Shown: positions 5,923 to 6,898 of the stretch, in pieces
Position numbering within the stretch: the stretch's first letter is position 1
How the letters are laid out: each line of letters opens with the position of its first letter
Assembly (NCBI GenBank): GCA_012514925.1
Contig: JAAYZI010000385.1
Span: 1 to 6,898, forward strand
Length of the DNA stretch: 6,898 nucleotides
Direction of reading: 5' to 3'
Source of the DNA: Deltaproteobacteria bacterium
GTDB lineage: Bacteria; Bdellovibrionota_C; UBA2361; JAAYZI01
Notes under the pieces: generated by a model
Database searches by the model: none
The model's input: only the letters and a program-made list of their open reading frames with translations
What the model was told of the DNA's origin: nothing
Translations under genes and position numbers: made by a program

Positions 5923-6898
5923 TTACTTGACCTCTTCAAAGTCTGCATCAACCACATCGTCTCCATCAGACTTGCCTGAAGCACCCCCAGTTGAACTCGC
6001 GCCATCCCCTTGACCCCCTTGCGCTTCTCCTGCGCCCTGGGCATCGCTGCTGCTAGCTCGCTTATACATCTGCTCCGTCAGTTTATGGCTACGTTCCGAA
6101 AGCTTCTCGTAAGCCGACTTAAGAACCTCCACATCTTCGCTCTCTAATGCGGTTTTTGCTTCGCTTAGAGCCGTATCAAGCTGGCCGCGGTCCTCAGCTG
6201 AAAGTTTGTCGCCCAAATCCTTGGTGCTCTTTTCAGTGTTATAAATCAATCCGTCCAGTTGATTTCTAGCTTCAATCAACTCCCTCTTCTTCTTATCATC
6301 TTCGGCGTGCTCCGCTGCATCCCTCACCATACGGTCCACCTCTTCCTTCGACAAGCCTGAGCTGGCAGTGATCTGGATGGACTGCTCCTTGCCGGTGCCA
6401 AGATCTTTGGCAGAAACGTGCACAATACCGTTGCCGTCGATATCAAAGGTAACCTCAATCTGCGGAACTCCCCGCGGCGCCGGCGGAATCCCTACCAACT
6501 CAAAACGACCCAAGGTTTTGTTGCTGGCGGCCATTTCGCGCTCACCCTGCAAAACGTGAATGGAAACCGCGGGCTGATTGTCAGCTGCCGTGGAAAAAAC
6601 TTGGGACTTGCGGGTGGGGATGGTGGTGTTCTTCTCAATCAACTTGGTGAACACACTTCCGTAAGTCTCGATTCCCAGGCTAAGCGGAGTCACATCTAAG
6701 AGCAGAACATCTTTAACATCGCCCTTTAGCACCCCCGCTTGAATAGCCGCGCCAATTGCTACTGCTTCGTCCGGATTAATACTTTTTGAAGGTTCCTTAC
6801 CGAAGATCTCCTTAACTTTCTTCTGAACCGCCGGCATGCGGGTCATCCCACCCACCAGCAAAACTTCCTGGATGTCCTGTGCGCTCATGCCGGCATCC
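5923..6898 (-). CDS. dnaK: Hsp70 chaperone DnaK (C-terminal half; 5' end outside the window)
   Basis: DnaK is the ATP-driven cytoplasmic chaperone that works with DnaJ and GrpE. About 324 codons are visible and the frame is open to the right edge. The first residues, DAGMSAQDIQEVLLVGG, align with E. coli DnaK from about residue 326, so the Met at 6888 is internal, not a start. The end of the nucleotide-binding domain is present (LVGGMTRMP, NPDEAVAIGAA). It is followed by the interdomain linker VLLLD, 61-65 residues after that Met, and the substrate-binding beta domain (TPLSLGIET, HVLQGER, PQIEVTFDIDGNGI). Then come the helical lid and a Gly/Ser-rich disordered tail ending DDVVDADFEEVK, the conserved DnaK C-terminus. 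The stop is TAA. Heat-shock control elements, if any, would lie upstream of the window. Confidence 0.98.
   Translation of the reverse strand, partial: DAGMSAQDIQEVLLVGGMTRMPAVQKKVKEIFGKEPSKSINPDEAVAIGAAIQAGVLKGDVKDVLLLDVTPLSLGIETYGSVFTKLIEKNTTIPTRKSQVFSTAADNQPAVSIHVLQGEREMAASNKTLGRFELVGIPPAPRGVPQIEVTFDIDGNGIVHVSAKDLGTGKEQSIQITASSGLSKEEVDRMVRDAAEHAEDDKKKRELIEARNQLDGLIYNTEKSTKDLGDKLSAEDRGQLDTALSEAKTALESEDVEVLKSAYEKLSERSHKLTEQMYKRASSSDAQGAGEAQGGQGDGASSTGGASGKSDGDDVVDADFEEVK

Noticed and set aside
6886..6888. Met near the right edge as the start of a separate small Hsp70-like gene
   Set aside because: The frame continues upstream as GAD, matching the conserved DAG of DnaK, so this Met is internal.

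Overview
The window carries one strand of coding sequence. Read right to left (minus strand), the order is dnaK (3' part only), dnaJ, a roughly 280-base non-coding gap, a lipoprotein of the LpoA/penicillin-binding-protein-activator type, lon, and then the first codons of another gene that runs off the left edge. All four substantial genes are intact as far as they can be seen. None shows a frameshift, an insertion or a sign of recent transfer.

The organism is a diderm (Gram-negative-type) bacterium. The lipoprotein has a signal peptide, a lipid-attachment cysteine, a TPR-like helical segment and a periplasmic-binding-protein fold, which is the layout of outer-membrane regulators of peptidoglycan synthases. 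The DnaJ zinc-finger region (with QQGFFTISRTC) and the DnaK C-terminus (DDVVDADFEEVK) look proteobacterial, perhaps from a deltaproteobacterium-like lineage. That placement is an impression from sequence style, not a search result. Base composition is moderate, neither strongly AT- nor GC-rich, and similar across the genes.

Region by region: 5923-6898 is the C-terminal half of DnaK. 5857-5922 is a short spacer. 4741-5856 is a full class I DnaJ with a forced GTG start. 4463-4740 is the only real intergenic region, and holds an 8-bp inverted repeat with a third copy of the same half-site, candidate promoter elements, and a hairpin that abuts the Shine-Dalgarno of the next gene. 2525-4462 is the lipoprotein, whose start is best moved to an internal ATG. 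76-2538 is Lon protease, whose start codon lies inside the end of the lipoprotein gene. 25-75 is a short spacer with two adjacent perfect palindromes. 1-24 is the start of the next gene behind a strong ribosome binding site.

DnaK and DnaJ hold and refold damaged cytoplasmic proteins, and Lon degrades those that cannot be rescued, so the window is mainly a proteostasis block. The envelope lipoprotein is the unexpected member. Its gene overlaps lon and probably shares its transcript, which hints at linked control of cell-wall growth and proteolysis, or simply at co-transcription. I do not see a clearly new biological system here. The best leads are the regulatory architecture of 4463-4572 and the lipoprotein-lon coupling.
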